A stretch of 64,000 nucleotides of DNA from Meghimatium bilineatum (Eukaryota > Mollusca > Gastropoda > Stylommatophora > Philomycidae). Positions 22,666-33,479 of this stretch are shown piece after piece. The stretch covers positions 50,798,282 through 50,862,281 of the forward strand of contig CM067317.1 in the NCBI GenBank assembly GCA_034231615.1, written 5' to 3'. Every line of letters starts with the position of its first letter. The stretch's first letter is position 1. A program made the position numbers and the translations under genes. Below the pieces are notes generated by a model, which did not search any database, had not been told where the DNA came from, and worked only from the letters and a program-made list of their open reading frames with translations.

Positions 22666-23517
22666 GTACTTGATGACTAAAGCCTGAGTTTGGAGGATGA
22701 CTAAAAATAAAGTTTGTTGGAAAGTGTTTATTACCACTGTGTAAATATCTTTGATGCATGTTTTCCTGTTATGGTTTGAAGGGAGGAATTTGGTTCTGGC
22801 AATAAATGCCACTTTGTCATTTATAGCAGTCGGCACGGCGTGGGTTAAAAATGGATTTCTAATTATATCTCTGAAAGATAAACTCGTGCCATCATGATTG
22901 TGAAACTGATATTCTAATCAATCAGCCACATTGACTCTTGTCAAGGACAATTACTGTTTGAATAATTTGCTTATCGATGTTCCTTCAGCACTGAATACGG
23001 TGCATAGGGCAGAAACAAGTGCTTTCCAGTTTGAGGGGTGTGATGCTATTATACATAGTTCTTGCATATTGTCTCCTCCTCCTCCCCCCCCCCCCCCCTC
23101 CAGAAAGAAAAACAGAATATGATGTTTACCACTTGGAATTTGGCCAAAAGATGCAACAAAAGTACCTCTTCATCCCTTCCCCCAGTGATTTTTCACAAAG
23201 ACATCAACATTTTTAATCGAAAAGAGAATTTCAGGATCTGACACAAAAACACACGAATGACCTTCTTTTGAATGGTAATCCCTCCCCTTAGGTTCAGCGG
23301 GACTGTCTGCATAGTATATTTATAAGTCACTATAAGCATGGAGGATTTAGGATTTATCAGTGTGTGGTTGGTGAATAGGTTTTAGTGGTGGTTGCAACAG
23401 TGTTACAGAGTTCATTAAGGAGCCACCATTGATAAGTTTTTGTAAACTGGGTCATAGTTTATTAAATTAACATGATACTTTATTTTTAAGTCTGTGTCTT
23501 TTGAGGATGACTTCAAA

Positions 23518-23698
23518 ATGATGTCCTTTAAGAACTTTTGGCGGCGCAGCCTGGGATCAGGGGATGTATATAAACCAACAGAGAAAGATGAGCATATGGT
23601 TGCATGTGAAACCCTCATGTCTGAACTTTGCTTTCACATTAGAGAGTTGGACAGATTTAGGATAGAACAGGAGCAAGAAGCTCGCAGAATTAAAACTG
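23518..23698 (+). CDS. RD3-family protein, first coding exon
   Basis: This exon supplies residues 1-60 and the first base of codon 61. It reads MMSFKNFWRRSLGSG, then VYKPTEKDEHMVACETLMSE and LCFHIRELDRFRIEQEQEAR. The last part is a charged, probably coiled-coil helix typical of the N-terminal part of RD3 proteins. The donor is G|GTATGT at 23698/23699. Splicing to 26943 restores KTGVDYSWL, the most recognisable RD3 motif. In vertebrate photoreceptors RD3 binds membrane guanylate cyclases, suppresses their activity and is needed for their transport; the same role here is inference. Two ATGs (23518 and 23521) are adjacent and either could start translation. An in-frame GTG at 23494 is less likely, and an upstream exon is not excluded because TTTTTAAG precedes at 23490. 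Confidence 0.8.
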
Positions 23699-23799
23699 GT
23701 ATGTGACATTGTGTATATGTACATGTCTGCTGGGAGTATTATTATCACTGGGTGTTATTATTAAGATTATTATTCAGGTGACAATCTTTCCAGAGCATA

Positions 23800-23997
23800 G
23801 TCCTCTTTATGGACTCTTTGAACACATCACCCAACTGAAGATGGATGTGTCGGGCCATTTGTGCAAAAAAACGGCGACACAGCACATTTCCATTCTCTAG
23901 ACTACATCCTGCTGGAAATATAGTAGAACTATTGTCCTGCTACAATAGAGATCAGCAGGAGTTTGAGAATGAATACGGAAGAAGTAGAACACATCAC
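23800..23997 (+). mobile_element. Partial SINE-like retroposon in the RD3 intron
   Basis: It aligns with the 3' two thirds of the 11835-12116 family: CATCACCCAACTGAAG, GGATGTGTCGGGCC, CTAGACTACATCCTGCT and GCAGGAGTTTGAGAATGAA, ending ACGGAAGAAG. A short extra segment (about 23917-23953) interrupts the match near the tail. Confidence 0.6.
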
Positions 23998-24432
23998 AAT
24001 TCTGCTGCAACCAAGGGCACGTTTTAACACTGATATATCTATTACCCATCGTTGTTTTGCGTGGCTATTTTCCCTGTTACTAATAATCATGGCTTCTTTT
24101 ACTAGTTTTTTCATAGTCTTTTTATATAGCCATTTTATTTCGTTCTCATTCTCCATGTTTTGAATGTGTGTGTCTATGATATTTGTTTGTTTGTTTGAGA
24201 ACTCCAGGAATTACGAGCGATTAGTTATTACTTCCTATTTGCAGTGTGGAGGTTTATGAGCTTACTTTCATACCTAGGAGGCTTCACCTTTCGGCTTGGT
24301 GAAATGCCTATTGGAGGAGCCTTCTACAGTACGTGTCTCTACGATAGTAATTGATGTATTTGTATATGTACATCATTGTTACCTTGGGTTTTTCTGTTGT
24401 TAAATATCTGCAGTCTAAGTCTATTTACTGCA

Positions 24433-24488
24433 AGCCATGTTCCTCTTACGCAGAAACGTAAGCTGGTCTGCGTAAGAGAAACATGGCT
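24433..24488. repeat. Strong 22-bp hairpin in the RD3 intron
   Basis: The left arm 24433-24454 (AGCCATGTT...ACGCAGA) and right arm 24467-24488 (TCTGCGTAA...ACATGGCT) are complementary with a single mismatch, around a 12-nt loop. In transcript this makes a stable stem. It could be a foldback transposon remnant or a structured RNA; neither is shown. Confidence 0.75.
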
Positions 24489-24879
24489 CGGTCCATTCAG
24501 TTATCAATTTTGTGTGGTTTTGTTTAGTTTATACGTTATTAGTTTCTTGAAAAATGTTCCATTTGGACTGATAGTGGAGAATTCTCATGTTTAGTTTTAT
24601 TGTATGTTTTTATATACTTTTTTATCTATTTTTATTCATAGTTACGGTATGTGTTTCTAGTAACCAGTTTAATGTATTTTGCTTTACCTTTTGTTCGTTC
24701 GGTTAATGCGGCACCCTCCACTTTGTCGGACACCCTCCGACCATTTGGTTATTTAGAAATACTTGGCAGCTCAGTGCACAATATCAAAGGTATGGCTTGC
24801 AATATTTTTTTAATGCACATTCGTAACCTGCAGAAATGCAAATTGTAACAATTAAGATATTTGACCCTCAGCACCAACT

Positions 24880-24940
24880 CCAGTTCCTAGCAGGTTGGAA
24901 AATTGCTGGTCCGTAGCAATAAAAAGTTTGAGAAACACTG
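24880..24940. mobile_element. hAT terminal remnant
   Basis: The segment ends AAAAAGTTTGAGAAACACTG, the complement of the CAGTG.TTCTCAAACTTTTT terminus known for many hAT elements. The next 8 bp, GTCTAGCA, fit hAT target preference. No partner terminus was found upstream, so only one end seems to remain. Confidence 0.5.
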
Positions 24941-25358
24941 GTCTAGCACATGCATTTTCAGCATACTTTTGATGTGATTGGATTTCTTGTGATAGCATTC
25001 CAGTCTATCCGCAGGCTTAGAGAATGTATGAACTCTGGGCTACATCAATGCCATTGCCTTATTATCCCATTTGAGTTTATTGTTGTTTATCCAGTTTTCT
25101 CATGATGAAAACATTTAAGTCAAAACATTTTCTGTTCTTCTATTTTGCAGTTAGTATATCTTGTTTACTAATTGTTAACTCTCCTCTCCCCCCCCCCCCT
25201 TTTTTTTAAGCAAATTGGAACATGACTTTTAGTACTAGAAACTTTACCAAAAGGCAGGTAATAAATCAAACACCCCATTTCCATTTCCCCACCTGCCCTT
25301 CCCAACCCCCATAGCCTTTTTTTTTACAAAAAAGACAATATTTTTCATCAACAAAGAT

Positions 25359-26570
25359 CAAAGATGTGGTGCAAAGGGAACGCAATGCTCTCGGCGGACC
25401 CAGGGTTAGCAGATAACCAAGATCCCAAATGTACCTCCTCGCGGTGCACCCTGGAAACAGAAATACAGCGGCTCTTGGTGATTCTGGCTAAATCATTTGA
25501 GGATCGTGTCCGAGAATGTCGAGGTAGCAGATGGAAAGAGATTTGTCTGCATAAGAGACAGACAATATCTCAGACACCATCAGCACCAACACATGCAGCG
25601 GCACTGTCGACATGCAGTGATGCTAGTCAGTCCAGTCCGAACATTGGAGGGGCGGCCAATGAAAAAGACAAAAAGGTAGATGCATGGCGAGAGACGAATA
25701 GTTTTCATACTGAGTACAATGAAAGGGCAGAACAGCGCCAGAGGGCAGCACCAACTGCAAATAGAAAGTGAAAAGGAAATGGGAACTACAAGCTGTTAAC
25801 TCAAGACGAGCTTCTAGTTACCTGTGCTCCTTATAGGCAGAGACCCAGACTCAATCATGGGCGTCCGGCAAAGCAAAGAAGACCTGGCCTAACTCTAATG
25901 TCGAGCCTTCCTAAGCTGGAAACATGCTCGCGAAGAGAATGGGTTCCGTACCCGATGGGCTCAGGCACAAAAGGGACAATGATTTTAGCCCTGGCCCAAC
26001 TCTGCTGTCAAGCTTTCCTATTTCAGAAATACACTTGTAGAGAGAAAGGGTTCAGTATCTGATGGGCTCAGGCGCTATTGGGATAAGGTCGCTCAGCTCG
26101 AGAACACCTTGCTCCCAAAAGTGTGGTGTGACTCTAACTTGGGCGAGGGGTTCACGATGTTGGTGAACTACACCTCGGCTAAGAAGGCGAAAGAGCCGAA
26201 GTCCAGCTCTTCTGTTGAGTTCTTCCTCTTATGGAACCAGGTGTGCAGATGAGAAAGGGTTCAGTACCCGATGGGCACAGGCACAGTTCGTTCAATTACA
26301 CGAGGCAAGTTCATAGACCGTGGAACACCTCGTGCAAGATAGACGTGAAAAACAATCGTCTTGGCAGAGTCACTACACAACCATGTGCCTGGCAACAGAT
26401 AGGGAGGCTGTCACAGGCTAGGGTAGCACACCCGAACTGTCAAGGCATGCTTAAATCGGAAGTGCTAGGCCTACAAGGCGCATAACGGTAGCACAACGTA
26501 ATCACGCTCCCTGCGAAAATCGCATGGATAACCGTGCTGATTACAATGGGGCGAACGCAACAACAAAAAA
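25359..26570 (+). mobile_element. Unrecognised non-LTR-type retroposon, copy 2
   Basis: This 1212-bp element in the RD3 intron is flanked by the perfect 12-bp TSD ATCAACAAAGAT at 25347-25358 and 26571-26582. It runs from CAAAGATGTGGTGCAAAGG to GCGAACGCAACAACAAAAAA. The first third is an open frame of 135 codons (separate entry). The remainder carries three imperfect repeats around GGGTTCAGTACCCGATGGGC-like cores at about 25945, 26048 and 26258. It matches 5627-6914 over its whole length, in the same order. It encodes no polymerase, so it must depend on another element. Confidence 0.8.
25364..25771 (+). CDS. Hypothetical 135-residue protein of the retroposon
   Basis: The frame reads MWCKGNAMLSADPGLADNQD, then ETEIQRLLVILAKSFEDRVR, SRWKEICLHKRQTISQTPSA and a polar Ser/Ala/Gln-rich second half ending APTANRK. 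I do not recognise the family. A charged helical stretch (about residues 30-50) and a low-complexity C-terminal half are visible; there is no signal peptide or membrane segment. The related copy at 5640-6060 keeps the same frame over most of its length but with stops and a 36-bp duplication. It lies in the intron of the RD3 gene on the sense strand. It may be a remnant of a LINE first ORF, or not a gene at all. Confidence 0.3.
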   Translation: MWCKGNAMLSADPGLADNQDPKCTSSRCTLETEIQRLLVILAKSFEDRVRECRGSRWKEICLHKRQTISQTPSAPTHAAALSTCSDASQSSPNIGGAANEKDKKVDAWRETNSFHTEYNERAEQRQRAAPTANRK

Positions 26571-26942
26571 ATCAACAAAGATGTGACACATGAATGACTT
26601 TTTTGTTTTGGTTTTTGTGTGTGTACGAAAAATCCCCTTGAAGAGAACATGTGTCAACAATTCTTGATTTGGAACAAGCATCACAGTACACATTCCCATT
26701 TATGCTCTGCTTGCCGTTCCGTCAGCCATCTAAAAGTGTATAAGGTCAGTGTCCCAGTCAGTTGCTAATTACACGTTCTTCTGATATTTCCATCTATGGA
26801 GCACTTTCTCCCATCACCTCTAGTCCCTCCCATCTCTGCCATTCTCTGAATATGTACATTGTCAACTATACGTTAATTTATATAATTTTTTTCTATTTCT
26901 GAGCAGTTTTCTGAACTGATTCTGCCTTTTTTATTTCTGCAG

Positions 26943-27382
26943 GTGTTGATTATAGTTGGCTAATAGAAACCCAAACAAAGACTTATGAGATCCCTCAGAT
27001 GGAGAGACTGGAGTTGGAAGATTTATGCTACAAAGTCTGTGGGTCTGAGTGCACCCAAATTATATCCCTATTTCGTGATGCTATGTTGCGAAACCCTCGT
27101 ATGGAAGATCTGCCCTATATAATGAGGTCGTGTATAAGGAAAGTTCTTGATGAACGACCTGTACCAGAAACTTTAACAGAATGGGTTGCTCGAAGAACAC
27201 AGAGTATTGCCAATTTTTCTGCGTTTTCAAATCTGCGGCTGAAATCTTCTGGCAAAGTAATGCCATCATCTGAGGCAGAGGATATTGAGATGCAGGATAA
27301 TGAATTTTTAGAACGGAAAACACGTGCCATGAGTGTACCTAATTTTGCAGTACATAAAGAAGGAGGAGCTTACCCAGTTTAA
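26943..27382 (+). CDS. RD3-family protein, last coding exon
   Basis: The acceptor is a pyrimidine-rich tract then TTTCTGCAG|GTGTTG at 26942/26943. The exon supplies residues 61-206: GVDYSWLIETQTKTYEIPQM, ERLELEDLCYKVCGSECTQI, then ISLFRDAMLRNPRMEDLPYI and a C-terminal AMSVPNF motif at about residues 189-195 before the stop. Vertebrate RD3 proteins of about 195 residues share the VDYSWL motif, the E-RL-LE--C helix and a late SMP-F motif, so length and order fit. The frame has no stops or shifts over both exons, unlike everything around it, which argues for a functional gene. No gene neighbour can be identified; the flanks are transposon debris. Confidence 0.85.
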
Positions 27383-27665
27383 GGCATGTCATGTGAACTC
27401 ATAGGAGTTCATAGGTTAACATCAAAGTATAGAGAACACAAATTGACATATCTAAGATGCATAGTTCTGTGTTGCCTCACATTTACATCTTTAAGCTGTT
27501 AATTCTTGCACTTTTTGAGTTAATTCCCACTTGTTAATTCTTCTTCCATTTTTGATCATTATTTTGAACGATATTTATTTCACAGCAGCATTCTATTGAT
27601 TAGTTCATAAAATATAAATCTACAACACATTTGGTTTTATTTACTACACATATATTTAAAAAAAA

Positions 27666-27671
27666 AATAAA
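27666..27671 (+). promoter_or_regulatory. Possible polyadenylation signal of the RD3-like gene
   Basis: AATAAA lies about 285 bp after the stop codon, within an A-rich run. Its position suits a short 3' untranslated region, but such hexamers are common in this AT-rich sequence. Confidence 0.25.
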
Positions 27672-27789
27672 AAATGTAGGCAATAGTTTTACAAATATAT
27701 TATTATTGTATCCTTGATTCAGAGGTCAAGATGGTGATGTAAACAGTGTGATTCATTTGGAGGATGTTTTGTGATATTTGAATTGTTCA

Positions 27790-28140
27790 TTCAAGGATGA
27801 CACTGTGACGGATCCAGAAAACTGGTAGGGGATTTGAGTGTTAACAAAGATTGCTCGAAAATTGTGCAATAACTTAAGAAATTAGAAAATTCATCAAAGG
27901 TTGGAATAACAACTCACCGGCACAAGTATCAATCATTCCTCAAACAGCACAACAATATTGTCCAGCAGCAAGAACATACAACATGAGAAATGGAAACACC
28001 AATAGGCAAAGGAAGACCAAGAAGAAGGTGGATTGAAGGGGGTTACTGACGACCTGAAACATTGCAATATTACTGTATATTAAAAGATCAAATATGCCAA
28101 TGCCCGATAACTGACCGTCATTCAATCCTCTGATGCCTTA
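27790..28140 (+). mobile_element. LINE C-terminal tail remnant
   Basis: The plus-strand frames give METPIGRPRRRWIEGG (about 27985-28035), then after a one-base shift VTDDLKHCNITVY, and QSSDALHKKL near 28120. That is a GRPRRRW-type LINE tail with at least two frameshifts. The left boundary is unclear. Confidence 0.5.
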
Positions 28141-28514
28141 CATAAAAAGCTCAGAAAAATAAATAGATAATTGTATCTTTAGTTTCTGATGAAGGTATTT
28201 GACCTTAACATTAATTTGTAGCATCCTTATTCTCTATAGTACTATTTTGTTTTTATTTTTCTTTTGTAATATCTATATTTATTAACCTTTACCATGCTAA
28301 ATAAAAATTGTGTAAATTCCTCCTGCAGCTGAATTCCTTTTATGACGTGTTATTTTTGGTGGCTGTTTGGGAAACACAATAATGTGTTTTGTTTTTAGAT
28401 TTTTTTGTATATATATTTTTAATGGAAATAAATAATTAAATACTGAATCAAATGATGTAAGTTTTGTTTGTGTAAGTATGATACCATGATATGTGTTAAA
28501 ATAGTAAAGATTAT

Positions 28515-29045
28515 CAGGTAGCATATTCTGAACAGGATACAGCAGTCGTCCCAGCCTTTCGAAACATCCGTCTATCTTGATCCAGTCTTCCTGCTTCTGT
28601 CATGTTCAGGTGGTCTTTGATGTTGTGCATCCATCTTCTTGATCTGCCTCTTGTTCATCTCCCTGGAATCACCCCCCCCCCTTCCATTATGGTCTTCTCT
28701 AAGCCATCATGGCATTTGATATGGCCAAAATATTGTAGTTTTCTGGAAAGAATTATGCTGTTTAGCAAGTTTTCTTTTACATTCATTTCTCTCAGGATGG
28801 CTACATTGGTGATTTTTTGGATCCATAGTATTCTGAGGATTTTTCTGAAACTTTTTTTTTTTCAAAAGCTGCTATTTTATTTTTCACCTTGGTGATTATC
28901 CAGGACTCACACCCATATATTGCCACTGGGAATATGCAAGGACTTAGGAATGTTAGTTTTGTTGTTTTGCAGCAGCTCAGCTATATTTTTTCATTTGTAT
29001 CAGCTTCTTTGGCACCATAGCTAACCTCCTTCTGACTTCATCATA
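28515..29045 (-). mobile_element. LINE 3' part, decayed
   Basis: The minus strand gives YGCESWIT-like text followed by KVKNKIAAFEKK (about 28910-28860), FLRILWIQKITNVAILREMN, KLQYFGHIKCHDGLEKTIME and then REMNKRQIKKMDAQHQRPPE near 28600. This is the palm-to-tail region of an RTE-like LINE. A poly-C run at about 28673-28681 interrupts the frame where the basic tail block should be. It is inactive. Confidence 0.65.
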
Positions 29046-30520
29046 ACAATAGATTAAAAATGCAAAATTGTCCTGTCTATGAAATTCATGAAAAAAAGCT
29101 GATAAATGCCTAGGCTTATTTAGATTTACAATGTTATTTCATAACCAAACTAAATTGCTCATAATATCATCTGTGATAATAAATAAATAATGTAGATGTC
29201 ACTTACCTTGTGCTTCACTAGGTCTAGAAATATTAGTCAGACACATAATGTAAATATATTCAATGCCAAATATTATGTGGTGCACTGTCTAGGTTTATGT
29301 TTCCTGTATCATTTCATAACGAAACTAATGTGCTTATATCTTCTTTGAAAAAAATTGTAATTCTTCATCATTATACAGTCACAATCCATAAGATTTTCAC
29401 TAAAAATGGCTTCAACCTGATTTGCACTGATTGAAATTGATGACTAATAAATTAAAACCTTCTCTGGTTTACCATCTGCTTTTCATATGACCCCATAGTA
29501 AAAGAAAGTTAGATTATTGCTAGCCATATTTATTTTCCCACATGGGAAAACGTAATTTTAAATATTAATCTTAGTTACAAGACTCCATAGCAGCGGGTTG
29601 CAATTTTGCTACAACGACGTTCACGAATTGTGGTTGTTGTTTTTTTTTGCACCAATAATAAAGGTTAATATAATATTTCTCAGCACAGGTTCTCTTCTTC
29701 ATCTTTTAAAACATTTTGAGCAAATAAAAGTATTGGAAAATCGAATAAAAGAAATGCACGGACTATAATTTTTTTGTTTTTGCCCTGTCATCATATTGAT
29801 CCTTATTTTTATCTTTTATTCTTGCATAATAAAGACCATTTGGTCAAAACATATATTTAATATATTGTTTTTCTTTTGTAACACTACTTTATTTGTGTCT
29901 CAATTTACTCCATTACCAGTTTTTAAGATTCAGGTTATCCTTCAAACCCTATACATATTCCATTATGTTCTTAATAATTATCTGGTGGTCTGCATTGCAT
30001 TTAATTATCTCCACTTGCTACTTATATACAATCATATATAATTTGGAGGAGAGTTAATGTGATCAAAATCATGTACCTTTTTACATGACATATAAAATCA
30101 AGATAATTAACTGTATGAAATTGGTTATATTTGAAATTTTAATATGTTTCAAACATGGTTACTATTTTAATGTCATCATTGCTTGGTATACATTTGCTTT
30201 ATTTTATAGAGTAAAGCAAACATTTTGAGCTCTGAAATTATTCTATGTTGAATGTGGTACTTAATCTGCCATGTTGTCTGTGTATTTTGTATCTTCAGAG
30301 GTCATTGTGACAGGATTACATGATCTTCAACCTCACATATTTTTTTATGGACATGTGCTTTGATATATTAAAAATCAACTGACTAAAGCTTTGTGTCTCA
30401 CTGAGACCATCCACAATATAACACCTGTTGGCTTATTTGAGAAAACAGCCTTCTAAAAATATTTATTTGGCTTCCCATGATTTTCATTGATCATGAGGCA
30501 GTGACCATCAGCAATATATA
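29046..30520. other. AT-rich spacer, nothing recognised
   Basis: Open frames such as 29796-30041 are phenylalanine- and isoleucine-rich AT translations with no motif. No element ends were found. Confidence 0.4.
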
Positions 30521-30525
30521 AATAA

Positions 30526-32330
30526 AAAATTCTTTAGACCAGCGGGGATCGAACCACACTGTTTTGACAGAACTACATCATCTGGCAACTAGAGTAAACG
30601 GGTTTCGATTAATATGCGTAACCGGTAAATATGCGATTTTGTCAAGACATTCAAACTACTCAAGTCACTTAGGACGGACCAATTGAGACAAGGACTATTA
30701 CAGCAATAACGAATATCCTCACTAACGAGTATTGAAGTATCCTCAGTAACACAAACATATAACATCCGTATTCGTTGTTTTTGTTTTTTAGATGCAACGC
30801 ATCTCAAGCACAGAAAAGCCCATTTACTCTAGTTGCTAGGTGATTTGGTGCCATCAGAATCGACGGGTTCAATTCCCGTTGGTCTCAAGAATTTTTAATT
30901 TATCCTCTTGCTTCCTACTTGAATTTATTTGTATAAGCAATTATTTGAAGCAAAATTGTACTGTCTACATGTTATGTATGTTTACAAGAAAGACCTATTG
31001 GCCCTTGTAGAACAAATACGGATGTTATATGTTTATGTTACTGAGGATACTTCAATACTTGTATGGGATGTTCATTGTTGTTGTAATAGTCCTTGTCTCA
31101 ATTGATCCGTTCTAAGAGACTTGAGTACACAGTTTGAATGTCTTGACAAAATCGCAACCTTTTTTTTTGGAGATACAGTTAGCCCAGCACGAAAAACCTG
31201 TTAACTCTAGTTGCCAGGTGATTTGGTGCCATCAGAATGGACTGGTTCAATTCCCGTTAGTCTCAAGAATTTTATCAGTCAGACAGTAGCTTTCCATGGC
31301 AATCAGCTGCACCTGGATTGTGAGACTGTGTGGTTTGCTTCACAAAAGGTCTTATCCTGTAAGTGGGACTTCCAGCCCAGACCCTATGTGTTTGTTCACC
31401 CACAGGCCTAGGTCTAACTAATATAAATGTTACCTGGATTCTAAGATTCCTCATTATTCACAAGTTGAATAGCAATCATATGTACAAGACGTATTGCTGG
31501 CAAACTTCCATTTTCCAAATTGCTTGCCATTAAAATAAATGTAAACAAGATGAAAAAACCTATATAAAACACATTCTTGAGACTAACGGGAATTGAACCT
31601 GTCTATTCAACGGCACCAAATCGCCTAGCAACTATTGCACACCTTTCTTCCGTACTTGACTAACCGCATCTCCAAAAAAAAAGATGCGATTTCATCAAGC
31701 CATTCAAACCGTGCACACAAAGTCGCCAGAACGGACCAATCGAGACAAGGACTATTACAACGACAACAAATATCCCGTACAGGTATTGAAATATCCTTCT
31801 TGATGAAATCGCATCTTTTTTTGGAGATGTGGTTAGTCAAGTACGGAAGAACGCCTGTGCAATAGTTGCTAGGCGATTTGATGCTGTTGAACGGACTGGT
31901 TCAATTCCCGTTAGTCTCAAGAATTTTTTTAAATTGTCCTCTGGCTTCCTACTTAAATTTACTTGTATAAACAATTATTTGAAGCAAAATTGTATTTTCT
32001 ATATCTGTTATCCATGTTTACAAGAAGACCTATCGGCCCTTGCATAACTAGTACGGATATTATATGTTTGTTGTTACTGAGGATATTTCAGTACCTGTAC
32101 GGGATGTTTGTTGTCGTTGTAATAGTCCTTGTCTCGATCAGTCCATTCTGGTGACTTTGTGGGCACGGTTTGAATGGCTTGATGAAATCGCATCTGTTTT
32201 TGGAGATGCGGTTAGTCAAGTACGGAAGAAAGAGTGTGCAATAGTTGCTAGGCGATTTGGTGCCATTGAACGGACTGGTTCAATTCCCATTAGTCTCAAG
32301 AATTTTTTTAAATTGTCCTCTGGCTTCCTA
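30526..32330. repeat. Cluster of tRNA-like retroposon units in inverted and direct orientation
   Basis: Six related ends carry TAGTTGCTAGGTGATTTGG and GGTTCAATTCCCG (A- and B-box-like) followed by GTTAGTCTCAAGAA. Plus-oriented ends lie near 30826-30890, 31200-31270, 31860-31925 and 32240-32305; minus-oriented ends start at 30526 and 31574. In the 30860-30885 copy, ACGGG-TTCAATT-CCCGT is a perfect tRNA T arm. Longer units of about 350 bp (31930-32305 and 30900-31275) share GTTTACAAGAAGACCTAT-like and TAATAGTCCTTGTCTC blocks. Arms 31574-31700 and 31799-31925 form a long inverted repeat of about 127 bp with a 98-bp spacer. No intact tRNA is present. Confidence 0.7.
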
Positions 32331-32929
32331 CTTAAATTTACTTATATAAAACACACAAATTCAATGTAATCTTTTGCCACGTGTGTGAAATTTTACAAAT
32401 AAAGTGTTTACTTCCTGTCAGAAATACTTCTGGTTTGTCTAAATTTATAAAAATTACAAAATAGATGTCAGATACCAGCTGCATCTCATATGAGATCCTT
32501 CGGCAAAATTCATAGCAAGTCAAGTCTCCTATGAGATCTGTTGGATTGAATTAGTTAAAGCTTCTTTTGCAGCTATGATGGAGGCAAGCTTATCATCATA
32601 AAACCATAATATAGTAACAGTATAGGAGTACTGCAGTGAATGTATCTAGATAGAGTCTTCCATAATTTGTATCCTAAGTTGCGAGGATGAGTAGAAAAGA
32701 ATCATGTCCCATGTATTCTTCTCAGTCAATGATTTTTCAGTCTTTCTCCAACTTTTACCAGTAATGCTCTTTAGAAAAATTTATAGGGTGGAATAATTAA
32801 ATCAAAAGCATGCAGATTTTTGTTGTTTTATTTGTTGACTAATGATTCTTATCTATATGTTTCATTTCTATTAAATTTGTTGACAATAGTGTTTCTTATT
32901 GGCATTGTTTTCATTTATGTCAAGATCTG

Positions 32930-33080
32930 TGGCGGTGAGGTAGATTGTGACAGCCAAGTTAGTGAGTTCAAATACCAACGCAAGCAATCATGTATCTGGA
33001 TCATTCAGAAAATGTAAATACTACCAAGTAAAACACTACAGCCAAAAAATGTTGGGTTGATGGCTACATCCTGAATAGGA
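32930..33080 (+). mobile_element. tRNA-derived SINE candidate
   Basis: TGGCGGTGAGGTAGA (about 32931) fits an A box and GAGTTCAAATACC (about 32965) a B box, at tRNA-like spacing. The downstream part is not tRNA-like. No TSD was found. It is distinct in sequence from the 19365 and 30526 families. Confidence 0.4.
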
Positions 33081-33117
33081 TATTCTACCAAATTTGTTTT
33101 TTTATCATTTATATTTT

Positions 33118-33362
33118 ATGTTTTGTTGTCAAACTCCTTCATATTAACAGACTGTAGTCCAGAGAATGAAATTTGTTGTCTCATGGTTTACAGCTTAGCT
33201 GCGATATCTGAACCTTCCAGTCTGACACATCTGACCAGCATGGCTTCTGGGTCATGTTGGCCCTCTATGGGATGGGACTATTCCACCCCAAAACCTCCGT
33301 AGTCACATCCTACGGAATGCGTGACAGGTAACAGTGTTGCTATTCTTTGACCTCTTATGGAC
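33118..33362 (-). mobile_element. SINE-like retroposon, minus-strand copy
   Basis: It matches the reverse orientation of the 11835-12116 family: TCAAACTCCTTCATATT, CAGACTGTAGTCCAGAG, CATGGTTTACAGC, TATGGGATGGGAC and AGTGTTGCTATTCTTTG. It is diverged and lacks a clear AAG tail. Confidence 0.7.
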
Positions 33363-33479
33363 ATATTTTATTTCTGAAGCACATATTGCATAATTTATTA
33401 ATCAGTAGAGAAACAAATGTTTGACAGCAAAATGTATAATTGTGTATAAATTTGATGGGTCATTGCAATATATCATATG

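Noticed and set aside
23494-23517. Earlier start of the RD3-like protein at GTG
   Set aside because: GTG is a rare start in animal nuclear genes and two ATGs follow within 30 bases. The upstream eight residues add no family similarity.
26999-27382. Stand-alone 127-residue gene starting at 26999
   Set aside because: The frame extends upstream to a good splice acceptor at 26942, and the VDYSW motif lies before 26999. It is the second exon of a spliced gene.
30832-30890. Functional tRNA gene
   Set aside because: A perfect T arm and a B box are present, but no acceptor stem, D arm or anticodon arm can be folded around them. Related copies sit in repeat units.
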